DNA of 64,000 bases from Flaccisagitta enflata (GCA_965153355.1 OZ231126.1:63240001-63304000); one strand, 5' to 3'; shown: positions 1-14,345, counted from the first letter of the stretch. Program-made: numbers and translations. Notes: generated by a model not told the origin, from the sequence alone.

Positions 1-190
1 AACCGACCGACCGACCGACGGACAAAGCGGGTTGTAGAGTCGCGTGCACGCGACTAAAAAGAAGAAGGTGACAACAAAGAAGAAAAAAGGAGATGAAAAA
101 AAGACTAAGATGGAGAAAAAGATGATGAGGTAAGGTGGGGTCACAATATCATTGTGACGGGTGGGCAGGGGTAACAAACCCTAGGCCTCA
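1..190 (+). mobile_element. Family A remnants
   Basis: 1-24 is (CCGA)n followed by GACAAAGCGGG; 38-55 is the terminal hairpin AGTCGCGTGCACGCGACT followed by AAAAA. A second piece at 150-190 has GACGGGTGGGCAGGGGTAAC. Confidence 0.65.
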
Positions 191-204
191 CCCCAACCCC
201 ACCT

Positions 205-206
<2 letters not shown>

Positions 207-271
<65 letters not shown>
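207..271. repeat. (CA)n microsatellite
   Basis: Pure dinucleotide run of about 65 bp between family A pieces. Confidence 0.95.
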
Positions 272-273
<2 letters not shown>

Positions 274-1048
274 CCAACAACAGCATCATAAATGCCCATT
301 TTTTGCATCTTCAACTCAAGCGTGATGGATTAATGACACAGACAGACTGACAAACTGATGGAGGAACAAAGCCTATTAAAGATTTGCGTGGTTGCAACTA
401 AAAAGGAGAAGAAGATGGGAACATTGCAAAAGCAAAACTTTCAAAAAACACCATTTTACTGCAAGCTAAAACCGCCAAAGTTGCGTTCACATGCTCTCGT
501 TGAGGTTCGATTCAGCGAGAAATCTGTGTAATCGGCGGCTCGATTGGTGACACTCACCCCTGTCACAAACACGCCTTGGTCTTACACTTCCACTTAATAT
601 ATCGTTCTGATATTGTGCACAGGTCTAATAGACAGGTATAGCTCCCGTTTGAGTCCACGGAGATCTTGATCCGTCCCGAAATCAGGAAGCTACTCCTGAA
701 TACCTTAACATTCCTAATTTCGTCTTTTCCATTGTCGCCATAGTCTGTTGTTCGAAAAAAAAAATCATTTTAAAAACGAACGCCTCGAACCTAGGCCTAA
801 CCCTTTCAAAACTCAAATTCAATTAGAGCTCATTGTTGTCCTGAAAATGTGTTGTCGTTTTTCAGAAAGAAAGAGGAAAATAATGACTAACTCATCTTGG
901 GAAAAAAAGAAGAGAAGCTTTTCAACCTTCTTTGGCTTTTTGTCCTCTAATTTTGGAATGCGTGGAAACCTTCAAAACGGGAGAGAGAGCCAATGTTAAG
1001 GAAAATAACTCACCTCTCTGTTTTGCCTTAAACAAAAAAGAGAGAAAA

Positions 1049-1050
<2 letters not shown>
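272..1050. other. No gene seen
   Basis: Unique-looking sequence with no convincing exon or element ends. A mildly A-rich stretch lies near 755-960. Confidence 0.5.

Positions 1051-1132
<82 letters not shown>
1051..1132. repeat. (AG)n microsatellite
   Basis: Pure (GA)41. Confidence 0.95.
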
Positions 1133-1136
<4 letters not shown>

Positions 1137-1561
1137 TCAGATAGACGCTGACAGAGACAAGAGGGACAGAGTCATCGTCCAAGGAAAAGTCTAAGCCTAA
1201 CGATGATTTTTGGGTGATAAAAAGAAAATGTACAAAAACGTTAACGTACATCGTTTTTTATTACATTTTCTTCCCTCCCTCTCAATCACTTCTTCTTTTC
1301 GTTATGACATCGCGTAGGGCCTCATGCACGTGCCTTTCTTCTAAAAACGTTATTGTTAAAATCGAGTGGATGATAAGTTGAACCAATCAGAGCGCCGTGA
1401 ATCTGTTTCTCGTCCAATGAGAAGGAACCAAAAAGTGGCGTCGACGATAGAATTAGTGTCACTCAAAATTTTTGAGAAAAAAGTTTATAGCTTTCCAAAA
1501 CTTTGACGATGATACTCGGAATTTAGGGCTGGAAGCAAATGCACGAATGCATGTCTCTTTT

Positions 1562-1566
<5 letters not shown>

Positions 1567-1649
<83 letters not shown>

Positions 1650-1690
1650 CAGACAGAGACAGACAGACAGAGAGACAGAAAGACATGGTC
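1567..1690. repeat. (AG)n then (GACA)n compound
   Basis: (AG)n to 1642, then AGACAGACAG-type repeats to about 1688. Confidence 0.95.
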
Positions 1691-1800
1691 AGAAATAGAC
1701 AGAAAGTATCTTACAAAATGACAATGAGACAAAGGCAATGATATCTTTGAGAAAGATGAAAATAAAAGCAAGTAACAACAGTTACAACACCCATTATAGA

Positions 1801-2190
1801 TTGTATCAACAACAACAAAAACAACAACAACATCAACAACAACAACAAAACAACAACAACTAAATAACAACAAAAAACAATAACAACAACAACAAATAAA
1901 TAATAACAGCAAAAAATAAAAAATAACAACGACAATGACAATGAATACAACAAAATAAATAACAATAAATAACAAATAACGAAAATGACAACGACAACGA
2001 CAATGACAACGACAATAACAATGACAACGACAACGACAACGACAACAAAATAATAATAACAATAACAATAACAATAACACTTAATAACAACAATAACAAC
2101 AACAACAACAACAATAGACAAACTATTGACAGATACAACAATAACAACAACAACAACAATAACAACAACAACAATAACAACAATAACGAA
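1801..2190. repeat. (AAC)n/(AACGAC)n compound array
   Basis: AACAAC, AATAAC and ACGACA interruptions across about 390 bp. Confidence 0.93.
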
Positions 2191-2718
2191 AGATACAAAA
2201 GAGGCTTCCAGAAGTTTTTAGTCTAGTATAGGAATACCATGTAAAACATAAAATGCGCCTGGTAAGATACCTTTACTTTTTACCCGTTGTCGTTCTACAG
2301 AAATGAAAAAAGGCCGAGGAAAAAACCAGAGTGAAAATGATGGTTGGAACCACGCGTCTCTTCTCTCTCTCTCGCGTCTCGCCAATTTCACTTTAAAGAA
2401 TCCCTTTTTTGAGATATGGCCGTTGTCACGAAGGTCCCATTTAATTCACCCTAAGGTACGCGTGTACACGTATACGTGCGCATGCGCGAGCGCCTTAAGC
2501 TCGGGACGGCGTTGAGCTCCAATAAAGCTTGTTTTGTGCGTGAGTGAGAGTGCGTATGGGCGCTTATTATACTCACACACACGCGCACCTTGATCGCAAG
2601 AGAGAGACCGCCTTTCTCAATCAGACCCAAAGGTGCTTTTGTATATACGGACGCGCGAATTGTTTCCTTTCTGTCTCTTTGTCTCTGTCATTGGTTCTGT
2701 CGCAGACCGAGTCGGCAT

Positions 2719-2887
<169 letters not shown>

Positions 2888-3149
2888 GAGAATTAAGGAA
2901 GCCAATAAGACGCAGAGCAGGATCAGCCATGCAGATCCCATTCATATAGGTCAAAAAATAGAACACTAACTTGAAGGTAACCAATATTAAATTGCCATTT
3001 GGCAATGCATACTTATTACCTTGCAAACAAAAGTAATGCAAAATATTGATTTTTTAGCTATTTATTGCTAAGAAGGCTAATTTATTATAGAAGGATAAAC
3101 TGTCAGAAGAAATTCAAAAATTCCTTTTTAATTTTTCAGAGACATCATA

Positions 3150-3350
3150 TGTATGGTGAATAATCATTCATGAAGCAATCAGTTTTGGGTTCACATACAT
3201 TTATTGGTGGAAAATAGTCTAAATTATTGAGCAATTTTGCTTACTCATAATTCAATTAATTATGAGTAAGCCAAATTGCTCGAAAATTTACACTATTTTC
3301 TACCAATAAATGTATGTGAACCCAAAACTGATGTTTTTGCTTCATGAATT
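3150..3350. mobile_element. Near-perfect palindrome (hairpin MITE)
   Basis: CATCAGTTTTGGGTTCACAT and onward pairs with its complement ending at 3334, around the centre CAATT near 3256. Outer CATGAAGCAA and TTGCTTCATG extend the stem. It is AT-rich and non-coding. Confidence 0.85.
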
Positions 3351-3860
3351 TATAATTCATCATTATTTTATCAATTTTTAAAACTATGGATGTAGCAAAG
3401 TATAATAGTACTATTTGTCTGTTATCCATAAATTTATTTATGAATCATTCATAGAATCATGCATAAATAAAAATATTTAAGGTTTCTTTTCTTCTAAACT
3501 AAAGTGTTGGTATCTTTTATTTGCTCTATAACAATAAAATATCATTTGTATAACTTGTTTATTCATTTAAAAATGTATTCATCCATTTGTTCATTAGTTC
3601 TTCAATTTTATTTATTCATTTATTATATATTGATTTATCTATGAATCCATTCTTCAATCATATCTTTTGTCATGTCATAATTTTCTAAAGCTTTGAAAAC
3701 CGTATCAGATGTTACATTATTACAGGTAAATATCAATCTTGAGGAGCAGAAGACAAACCCACATACCAGGAGTTAAACGCTCAGAAAATCAGCTGCAATT
3801 TTTGTTTCATTGGAATTTTTGAAATAAAAAAAAAAACAATGACGCATAAATGATTAATGA
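3351..3860. other. AT-rich, gene-free
   Basis: Many diverged ATTCATT/TTATTCAT words at 3420-3680 suggest a decayed (ATTC)n array. No gene. Confidence 0.6.
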
Positions 3861-3861
3861 T

Positions 3862-4080
3862 AAGGTCGGATACGCGGCCAATGAGTTGTCGCTTTTTGGG
3901 TCGACAGGGGCAGTAACGCTGGTTGGCAGGGGCAGTATGAGAGAGTGTGGGAGCTGTTTTGTAGCTGTTTAGGGGCAGTAACGCTCGAAAAAAAAAACCT
4001 TTGTCGATTTAGCGTCATCCAAATTTTCAGATGGAGCTACCTCACAAGGGACACACCCTCTTGGAGAGTCACAAACGGCT

Positions 4081-4155
<75 letters not shown>

Positions 4156-4304
4156 AACATTCGGATGGAGGGACGGGGGGATGGACCTACACTGTAGGTC
4201 ATACAGAATTACGCAGAAACGTGGAGTCACAACTCCATCATTAAAAAGGAAATAATGAAGAAAACAAAAAGGAAAGAAAAAAATCAGGAGAAGAGAAAGT
4301 AAGT

Positions 4305-4340
<36 letters not shown>

Positions 4341-4500
4341 AGGAAAGAAAGAAAGAAAGAGTTTGTCTGACAGACACGTGGAGCTGAAGGGGATAGCCGT
4401 GTATTCGGCCTAGTTTAACGCCTTTTGGCTGTTTTTATATCACTGCCCCTGCCCAAGTGCTTGAGTGGCCTTTTATGTCACTGCCCCTGCCCATTAGCCC
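3862..4500. mobile_element. Degenerate family A composite with (GAAA)n
   Basis: GGTCGGATACGCGGCCAATG and repeated GGCAGGGGCAGTA lie at the left, GTGTATTCGGCC and CACTGCCCCTGCCCA at the right. (GAAA)n arrays occupy 4081-4156 and 4306-4360. Confidence 0.55.
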
Positions 4501-5427
4501 GAGACTTGAAAAACTATGTATCCAGTCCTTTTTTCTTTACCAACCGCGCCGATCAGTATGTTGTTTAAATGATCATTACCATGTCTTGTGAACTTAGTTA
4601 TTTTCTAAGGAAAATCAGAGAAAAAATAATACAGAACTGTGATATAACTAATTCACTGAGAATTTCAAATTTGCATAGAAAATGAGTATTTCAAAAAAAC
4701 AAAAACATACCGGGCTAGCCATTTGTAATACGGAGGCCGGTATATTTTCAAAAATGCAAAATCTTTATTTTTTTTAAAGATTTGAAATTCTCAAGATTGA
4801 AAATAATATTTTCGAAATTGTGAAAATCAATCAAAAATCTTCTTGAAATTCTTATAAACCTAGTTAGATAAGTCTCATAAGGTGCAAACCGACCAGTAAT
4901 GCTGTTTAACATGTAACAACACTATAACCTATCAAACACACCCATTCCCTTATGATTTTATAGCCATTTTACATTATAATACTCAAATTTCACAAATACT
5001 TAAAAAGTCATTGTCATCCTGACCTCTGCTTTGCGGAATTAGCTTATGGACATGATGCAAGTCCGAGAGCCTTCAAACTTTTTTGTAGCACAAAATATAC
5101 TATAATTGGGTCTAGGTCTGATCATTTGGGTGTCAGCAGTATTTGCATTGCTGTACCATGTGGTTAACTCAATGGCACAATTGGGCCTTGGCACTCAGTT
5201 TCCTTAAGAATTCCTCAATTTCTTATCAGTTTAGACCTGCCTAACGCCATTGCCTCGGCTCAATATTGTTTTTGATGGATAATATATCTGATAGTAGGTA
5301 TATCAAGTGTAATTCGACGGGCCAATTCATTACGCGGGAACAAAATGATTGGTATGGGGTCCTAAATTCAGATGACTGAACTCTGACGGCCGGATTCTGC
5401 TCTGCGTCATAATAAGGCGAGGAAACA
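4501..5427. other. No gene seen
   Basis: AT-rich unique sequence. AAATCTTxxGAAATTCTxA motifs occur in both orientations near 4640-4850, hinting at a decayed foldback element. Confidence 0.5.
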
Positions 5428-5625
5428 GGGCCGGATACACGGATAACCCATTCGCGTGCGGGTGGGCAGGGGCCGTATTTGAGGTCACTACATCATTTGG
5501 GCAGGGGCAGAGAGGCCAAAGACCGCAAAAACCCCGAAAAAGTTATGTGTGACGGATCAACGGACCAACGGACCGACAGACGGACCGACAATGCGGGATG
5601 TGGAGTCGCGTAGCACGCGACTATA
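5428..5625 (+). mobile_element. Family A element, complete
   Basis: Has GGGCCGGATACACGGATAAC at the 5' end, then GTGCGGGTGGGCAGGGGC. A (GGAC/CGGA) tract precedes the terminal hairpin AGTCGCGTAGCACGCGACT (5604-5622). Confidence 0.8.
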
Positions 5626-5639
5626 AACGGGAAGTGTAG

Positions 5640-6012
5640 GATGGAAAGAAACATGATTAGCATATTTTATCAACGCCTCTGCCCACCCGCAGCAGTGTGT
5701 CCGGCCTTGTTGTATCACCCTCTTAATCTTGATCCTTCCTTTCCCTCCCTAAACAACCTATCCCTGCCATGTTGAGCGATATTGGACGCCGTCAGAATCA
5801 ACTCCCTCAGTCGCTGATTGGTGAGTTTGTTTTGAGCTTCAAAAAGTTAAGAAACGAGGCCATTGACGTTGCGAGTAGGTGGACAGGGACAGAGATTCAT
5901 GAAGTGACACGAAATCCGTGCTAAAATAACACATATGACGGATTGATGGAACGATTGACCAGTGGATTGACTGACCTAAAAGTGGCATATGAATTTGCGT
6001 AGCACGCGAATA
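5640..6012. mobile_element. Two partial family A copies
   Basis: 5665-5710 has GCCTCTGCCCACCCGCAG and GTGTCCGGCCTTGTTG in reverse sense. 5865-6012 ends in the hairpin ATTTGCGTAGCACGCGAAT. Confidence 0.55.
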
Positions 6013-6027
6013 AAAAAAGCAAAATAT

Positions 6028-6069
6028 ACAACAACAACAACAACAACAATAACAACAACAAACAACAAT

Positions 6070-6101
<32 letters not shown>

Positions 6102-6190
6102 ATAAACAACAACGACACAATAAAATAAATAACAACAAACAACAACAACAAAAAACAACAACAACAATAACAACAACAAAACAACAACAT
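6028..6190. repeat. (CAA)n microsatellite, interrupted
   Basis: CAACAACAA with AAT and AAA interruptions, directly after a family A end. Confidence 0.95.
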
Positions 6191-6230
6191 ATCAAATTGA
6201 ATGTGATGTCCAATTCTTGAGTGCGAGATA

Positions 6231-6767
6231 CAGTTGAATCCCGCACTAACGGATTTTGAGGGATCATCTTTTTTTTTCTGAAACAGGGAGAGTTCTGTTA
6301 TTGCCAATAAAAAAATTAAAAAAAATATCACATGAATCTAAAAAAAAATTTAAATGGCTAATTTAGCCAATAAACCTTTAAAAAACTAAAAAAAATTTTG
6401 GACCATTTTTAGCGCCAATCTGGTATTGCTATCTTTTTTTGTTTAGAAATGGCATCAGTTTTAATAAAACCTTTGCCTATTTCAGTTTCACAATCCCTAT
6501 GAAAAGAGTGCATTTTAGCAAAGTATTGTTTCTCTTTGCAGAGCTCTAGCTCCTGAACCGTTATAGACCTGGGATTGGTCTAGAATGAAAGATTTTTTGA
6601 AAATCTTTAAACATGACTTAACAAATATTAATTCAAATTGTTTTTTCTATCTACTTTATAAAAAAATGAGGTGCATCTTTTTTTTTTATCTGCGTGGTAA
6701 GTTGAATTTGCATCTGCTATAGGCGGATTTCTGTTTCTGGCAGGTCCGTTAGAGCCGGGTTCAACTG
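6231..6767 (+). mobile_element. Pogo/Tc1-like MITE, same family as 58004-58920
   Basis: Ends CAGTTGAATCCCGCACTAAC and GTTAGAGCCGGGTTCAACTG are inverted repeats. The left flank is TA, the right flank TT (mutated). The interior is non-coding and includes the foldback module discussed in the findings (6541-6605). Confidence 0.8.
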
Positions 6768-7420
6768 TTTTTGTTTGCCAAGAAGGAAAAAAAATTCCAG
6801 AAGAAAGAGAATTTATTTTGTGCCATCGGTCATGCTCAAGGCAGAAACCAAAAGCGTGGTCGGTGAATTATGGGTGGTTAGAGGCGAGAAGGAAGGCCTC
6901 TTATTGATAATATTATCTTCAATATGGCAGTGCAGGACAATTGATGGCCGGCTGATCGGACATCGTTTTTCTCAGACTCAAAACCTGGGCCCAGAGGTCT
7001 TCATTTCGGGAAGGAAATGTCGCAGGATAACCTCCATCATTTTGATTTAAGATAATTTTCTGGATGGGACAACCTGATTCGTATTCACCCGCACCGGAAT
7101 TGTTGCGGTGTAGCTGACGACATTTTCATTAAATTGATATGCTTGAAGTGGATGAATTGAGTACATCTTGTTTATGTCATGATATACATATCTGTTATTG
7201 AGAGCATATCCAACGAGGAAAGACATGATTCTTGTTTACGTCTGCATCGGTATTGTTTCTGCTTCAAATTATCTTAGATGCCTCTAGTCTAGATTCAATT
7301 CTTCTGTACCCTAATTTCAGTAGCGTATTTGAATAATGCTTTGCAAAGTGAAAACACATGCTCCAATGGCATTCTTTATTCCCAAAACGCGGACCCCAAC
7401 TTCCGTTTCTCCCTCTTTTT
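6768..7420. other. No gene seen
   Basis: Unique sequence with an open frame of 91 codons (6775-7050) but no recognisable domain or clear splice partners. Confidence 0.4.
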
Positions 7421-7535
7421 AGATGCGTCCGTCAGGAACGCATCTCTATAAGAGGGTCTGTCCGTCCGTCGGTCCGTCGGTCCGTCCGTCCGTCCGTCCG
7501 TCCGTCGGTCCGTCCGTCCGTATGTCCGTTACGCA
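7421..7535 (-). mobile_element. Family A relative with a different hairpin and (GTCC)n
   Basis: AGATGCGT and ACGCATCT pair around CCGTCAGGA (7421-7445), followed by a (GTCC)n tract to about 7528. A sister copy with AGATGCGT/ACGAATCT is at 22517-22545. Confidence 0.6.
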
Positions 7536-7924
7536 AGTGCAAAAACCGCGTTTCTCGATTGTTTTTGGCCACTTTGAGATCCTATACTGAAACAAATGAT
7601 CAACCAACACGTTTTGACAGCCTCCTTTACCACTTAGTCGTTTCACCCGTCTGTTCGTCCATCTGTCTCTCCATATATGCCACATGATCCATACACGCAG
7701 AGACACGGCCCGGACGCATCGTTGCCCGGTCGGGCTTGTTTTCCAATCTACGCCACTCCACCATCTTTTTTTTTTCTTTTGCTCCTCCTCCTCGTCTTGC
7801 TTCCTTCCTTTTTGCATTCTTCCCCGCGGAAGCATTTGTTTTCTGGTCGGTTAGATCCTTTGATAGTTTCGTTTTCTCACTTAAGGCACGGAAGCTTGGG
7901 TGTCTGTCTGTCTATCTGTCTGTC

Positions 7925-8164
7925 TCGATCTCTCTCTCTCTCTCTCTCTCTTGATGTCTTCTGTCGCTGCTCTCCTCTGCTCGCTGACTGTTGTCTCTAT
8001 GACTCCTGTCGTTTGTCTTTCCGTTTATTTGTCGTTAGAAAAGCCATCTGACTGTCTCTGTCTTTTCTCTGTTTGTCTTCTCAAATCTTCTCTTTACTGT
8101 CTCTGTTTTTGCTTGTGCTAGTGTGTGCTGCGGTCTTCTGTGTCTGCTTCACGTCGTCTCTTGC

Positions 8165-8235
<71 letters not shown>
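7925..8235. repeat. (CT)n/(CTGT) arrays
   Basis: Short (CT)n at 7930-7951 and pure (CT)n at 8167-8234 in a pyrimidine-rich context (7740-8240). Confidence 0.93.
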
Positions 8236-8238
<3 letters not shown>

Positions 8239-8572
8239 TTTCTTTCGGTTCACGGCGTGGGTTCTCACTCACCGGATCACTTTTCCCTTCCACGGGTTTC
8301 ACAATGGAAATTCTTCTTTGCCTAGCCCCAAAAGTGCCAATTTTTTTTTTACTCACAGAAAGAATACAATGCCATAAGAGAGAATGGATTTTGTATGAAT
8401 TTGATACATATCATTGATATCGTTTTTCTAAAACGTATGATGAATCTTTTACCCACTTGTTCATTAAAGACCATATAACAATTTGTAAGTGCGCATTCAT
8501 ACTTTTTTGTTTTCAACCCACGAAATGGTGGTACAATTGTACGATCATCTGTGATCTTTTGGTTTTTTTTTA

Positions 8573-8670
8573 ATTAGGGTTAGGGGTGGGTTTAGGGTTA
8601 GGGTTAGGGTTGGGGATAGTTATAGGGTTAGGGTTAGGGACAGGGTTAGCTTTAGGGCTAAGGGTTGGCT
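8573..8670 (+). repeat. Interstitial telomere-like TTAGGG block
   Basis: About a dozen TTAGGG or near-TTAGGG units with TTGGGG and TTTAGGGC variants. It is degenerate, so an old internal block rather than a live telomere. Confidence 0.85.
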
Positions 8671-8850
8671 GGGTTTAATGTATTACGGCCCAAAGCTATT
8701 CAAATTAAATTCGCTCTGGCGGAGGATTCGGAAAAAAAACAAAATCATGCAGGGAATGATTCGTTTTGTCCGAAATGGTTTCATTTCACACAACGTGTGA
8801 CATTTCAAACATGAAATACATGATCGATTTCGAAAAGAGCCACGATGAGT

Positions 8851-9825
8851 TAACCTTGGCGTCATAAAAAATGGCGGATTTTTAAAACCTTTTTTAATCA
8901 ACTTAATTTGAAAGAAACTAAGGAAAATTGGTGATGGTTGGAAAGATCTTCGAAAGATCTTTCATTTGAGTCGTGTCGCGACATTGTAGCTCAAATGGTT
9001 TAGAAGCTAAAGTAATTTGAACAACACTATACTTTTTTTGCCCTTACGGTGTGTAAGTGATCATAACATAAAAACAATCTGTTGAGAACCCAACCTAATT
9101 TCATCCGATTGAGACAAAAATTGACATGGATGTACAGCATACTTTCCTATAACAGCTCTTAAAATTTCATCCAAATCGGACAACTTTTACTATCATTTTC
9201 ACCATGCAAAAAATTTTGATGTTGGTTTGCAAAACTGTGGTTTGAAGGAATTAGTGATTACGATTCATTAAGTGTTCTGTTCATGAAGATATGGTTAAAA
9301 AAAGAAAAATCTAAGACACTCTTTGAGCTCTTTCAATGATCTATATTTTGGGCCCTCTTTCTAAGAAGTAATCTAAGTATCAGCTCAAACTATTCAGGAA
9401 TAAATATAGGTTTTTATAATATTGCACCATTTTTCAGGAATTTTCACAAGGCAAAACAAAGGATCATGCAAAAACCATAGAAAACAATTTCTGATTCTCA
9501 CAAAATTTGAACCGGTATCAAAAGACACACAAGTTAGACATCATCTAAAATTTCAAGGCATTTGGACAAAGTCTTCTATCATTTTAGTAGCAATGAAAAT
9601 ATTAGCAAACTGCTTTTCATGATACACCGTAAGGGTGAAAAAAGTATAGTGTTTTTTAAATTACTGTAGCTTCTAAACCATTTGAGCGACAATGTTGCGA
9701 CACAACTCAAATGAAAGATATTACGAAGATCTTTCCAACCATCACCAATTTTCTTCAGTTTCTTTCAAATTAAGTTGGTCAAAAAAGGTTTTAAAAATCC
9801 GCCATTTTTTATGACGCCAAGGTTA
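8851..9825. mobile_element. Large foldback element with ~210-bp inverted arms
   Basis: TAACCTTGGCGTCATAAAAA at 8851 is mirrored by its complement ending at 9825. Pairing continues through the GATCTTTCATTTGAG and CCCTTACGGTGT segments to about 9062 and 9619. The loop is AT-rich and non-coding. Confidence 0.87.
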
Positions 9826-10179
9826 CGGAGCCATATAATCAATGATAATGGGAACTATCCACCGCCGGTGGGCATCGGAGGAGAGAGAAAAAAGATCTTT
9901 TCTCGAGTTCCAAGACGGAAAAAAAAAATCATCGACCGAAAACAGTTTGTGATTTCCCACGATCTCAAGAATAACCGGAAACCTCAGAGACATCGGTCAC
10001 AGACACACAAGACGGCTAGTGAACGGAAGATCACTTGACATGGAGTGCGAATACACACACGCAGACATGATACACATATACGCACGCGATTCGTCGCTAG
10101 GAGCACACGCATATGGAAAAGGAAGACGCGCGCATACACTCGCATGCGATGATATCGCCAGGAGCACGCACACACGTGC

Positions 10180-10720
10180 AAGATGTCACGCTGGGCACGC
10201 GCCCGCGGCCTAGAAGAAAACCAGAGCCAGACTGAAGAATCGCAGGCACGAGGACGCGGAAAAGAAAGGAGAGAGGAGAAAGTCCGATATTGTCGTCTAG
10301 TCGACGTCTTAGAAGAAAAGCGTGCCGACGGCGGAGGGCGGAGGCGGAAACCGGTGACAAAGATAACCGGCGGCAACAGCCGCAGCGGTCAGCGGCCAGA
10401 GGCGGCAATGACCGCCGCCGCCGCCGGTGATCATTTTCGCGCGTGAGAGTTCCGCTGTTATTTATGATGGGAAATTGGGAGATTTTTCCCCGCCTCGGCC
10501 TCTTTTCTGACCGCTCACTCAATCGGTCAGTGGGATGTTTCTTGGTGAGGTTCTCAGGCCTGGAAGAAATAATGTTCCCTCGACTCTCGTGGAGAAGCGT
10601 GTTTCTCCGCCTCTATATTCCGCTTTTACGTCCAAATGACTCCGATAAGTCGATATATATTTCCCGCCGTAAATATTCCAGTCATTGTCCCGACTGTTAA
10701 GCTACATTTGCACGTTTAGA
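10180..10720. other. CpG-rich patch
   Basis: Clear local rise in G+C and CpG (for example GCGGAGGGCGGAGGCGG, and GCCGCCGCCGCCG near 10410). Open frames run on both strands but none has a recognisable domain. It could be a promoter or first exon of an unseen gene. Confidence 0.4.
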
Positions 10721-10820
10721 CGTCGTCAGCGATTCTTTCTATCGCTGGTTTTGGTTTAGACGTGTCGTTTTGTTCGATTATCAAATTACAATCGGTGCGC
10801 GCATGTGCATGTGTAAAGAA

Positions 10821-10821
<1 letters not shown>

Positions 10822-10876
<55 letters not shown>

Positions 10877-10915
10877 GTGTGTGTGCGCACTGTGTGCGTG
10901 CGTGTGCGTGAGGGC
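10822..10915. repeat. (GT)n microsatellite
   Basis: (GT)n to about 10872, then GTGCGTGTGTG variants. Confidence 0.93.
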
Positions 10916-11503
10916 TCGCAGTAGAGTGCAGTCATTTCACCTTCCGTTACACTGACGTTGAAAATGAAACAGGCGGTTACCGCTCCATCCACACTCTTCG
11001 AGATCGAGAAATGGACTGTCAAATGACGAAGATTCCAGACTTGGGAAAGACAGATCGTTGTTTCGTCTGTCTGTCTGCCGGATGATCAGACGGAAAACGT
11101 GGACGAGACGGAAAAGGACAGTCCAGGACAGGAAAAAAGACAGTAAATGGGGTCCGACGGAAAGACAGCCAATTATTCGACGCCTGGACAAGAGTGAATC
11201 GTGAGTGAATAGAATCCTTTCACGCGATCGACTGTCTGTCACGGCTGCACGTGTACATGTCCGACCACTTGAACGTCAGCACGCACGTTGGATTGAATTG
11301 CCCTAATTGAAGGGACGAAATCCATTTTCTCTACACATGCCTTAATGAAGAAAAAATGATAAAACAAACGAACTGTAAATGTTAGGTAAAAGTGCCCAGC
11401 ATTAGAAGAATATCCATTCCTTTGCCTCTAGAATGATTGTTCCTTGTTGATGATTCCTCGGAAATATTGATTATAATCTACAAAAAAGGTTTGCTGTCCA
11501 TGC

Positions 11504-11620
11504 AGCCTCGCAACGTTCAGTGGGTCAACAATTGGATGACACTCGACAGTCGCGGCATCACGTGTACGTGTGGCGCGTCCCAGCCAACGCTTACAACTCT
11601 CCTCCACTCGTTAAGAAAGG
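11504..11620 (+). CDS. Candidate internal exon, function unknown
   Basis: Between a plausible acceptor (TTTGCTGTCCATGCAG) and donor (AAAG/GTAATG) the frame PRNVQWVNNWMTLDSRGI continues through TCTCGASQPTLTTLLHSLRK without stops. Base composition is less repetitive than the surroundings. No family is recognised and no partner exons were located. Confidence 0.3.
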
Positions 11621-11700
11621 TAATGAATAAACAATGAAAGGAAAATTTGGGAGGAGGGGAAAATGTCAGAAGGCGTAGACATTGAATAGTCTTAGGGCAG

Positions 11701-11702
<2 letters not shown>

Positions 11703-11773
<71 letters not shown>
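11703..11773. repeat. (CT)n microsatellite
   Basis: Pure run of about 70 bp. Confidence 0.95.
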
Positions 11774-11776
<3 letters not shown>

Positions 11777-12133
11777 TGGCCTTTCCTCACGAGAGTCTAG
11801 AGAGAGAGGAGAGGAATCGAATAAAGGATTAAGGGAGGAGGTCTCAAAGATCATCTAATTGATGTTTCATTGCATCTAATGACGTTTTCATCGGCCATGA
11901 AGCCCCCAGGTGGCGATGAACGATGGACATTTGATGATGGGCGGAGAGTAAAGGGGAGAAGGCAGAAAGGATAAGACTTGAAGACAGAACGAGACACTAA
12001 ACTGAAAACAGATGGAAATCATGGGCATTGGAGATCCCTCCCTGACCTGAACATGGCCATGGCCATGTTTAGGTCAGGGAGAAAAATGGTAGAAGAAAAT
12101 AGATAGAAATGCATATAATGATTCCGGAAAAAG

Positions 12134-12134
12134 A

Positions 12135-12207
<73 letters not shown>
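12134..12207. repeat. (GTT)n microsatellite
   Basis: About 24 trinucleotide units just outside the visible left-arm match. Confidence 0.95.
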
Positions 12208-12208
<1 letters not shown>

Positions 12209-12566
12209 TGATGTTTTTGTGGTTGTTGTTATTGTTGGTAATACCGGGAACGAGGTGATTCTAACGGAACTGCTAGCTTGATTACACAGTCGTACACGGA
12301 TAAATGCTAAACCACGTTTGGCTTGACTTTGTTTGCAAGGAGAGGATATGAGCCAAAACACTCGGCGTACTCATCGGTCACTCCTCTCTGTCAGACTTCG
12401 GTCAACTCAAGCCTCATGTCATGCTTTGCCCATCCATCCAAACCAATCCGTTTAGCTTGCTAGAGACAGACAGTCCCATATGCAAAAGGGCCAAATTAGT
12501 TTTGTTTTCTGAAAGGATTTTTTTTTGTTACCAAGGATAGAATTAAACGGAAACTAAGATCTAACT

Positions 12567-13770
<1,204 letters not shown>

Positions 13771-14197
13771 ACTTTTTGTTATATATGCGAATTTCTGTGA
13801 CTCCTTAATAAAATTCTGTAACTTCTTAATATTTGTTCATTAATCGGCGAATTTTCGCTGCGTCGAATCGTGATTCTACTGCTTACATACGGTCAATAAG
13901 CAATAGTAAATGAAAAAAAAAGCTCAATCAAACTTGGCTTTCATAATGCATAACCACATGATTCTCATTATACAGCCCGGAAGAATGTGTAAATGATGAG
14001 CAGGATCAATGATTCACATCATCACATGTACACTCTTACTCGGACTGATGCTAGAGTAATTGTAGACGCATCTTCCTCGTTTAAGTGTCGGTCGGCGAGA
14101 AAAGCACTTTAGTCGCTTTCTAAGTGACTACATATTTTGCTATTTCGTACGTCCGTTGGGGTAACACGAAATTTTCAATTGCGCGAAATCGTCCTTG

Positions 14198-14345
14198 ACA
14201 AGACTGAATACACAGCCACCGGTTGCGGACGGGTGGGCAGGGGCGGAAATGCGCGTTTTTCCACTTTTCGACTCGATCATTACGGACCAACGGACGGACG
14301 GACGGACGGACAAAGCCTCTTATAGAGTTGCGTGTCCGCAACTAA
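14198..14345 (+). mobile_element. Family A element, left arm
   Basis: ACAAGACTGAATACACAGCC, GGACGGGTGGGCAGGGGCGG, (GGAC)n and terminal hairpin AGTTGCGTGTCCGCAACT (14326-14343). The right-arm equivalent is within 59606-59875. Confidence 0.8.
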
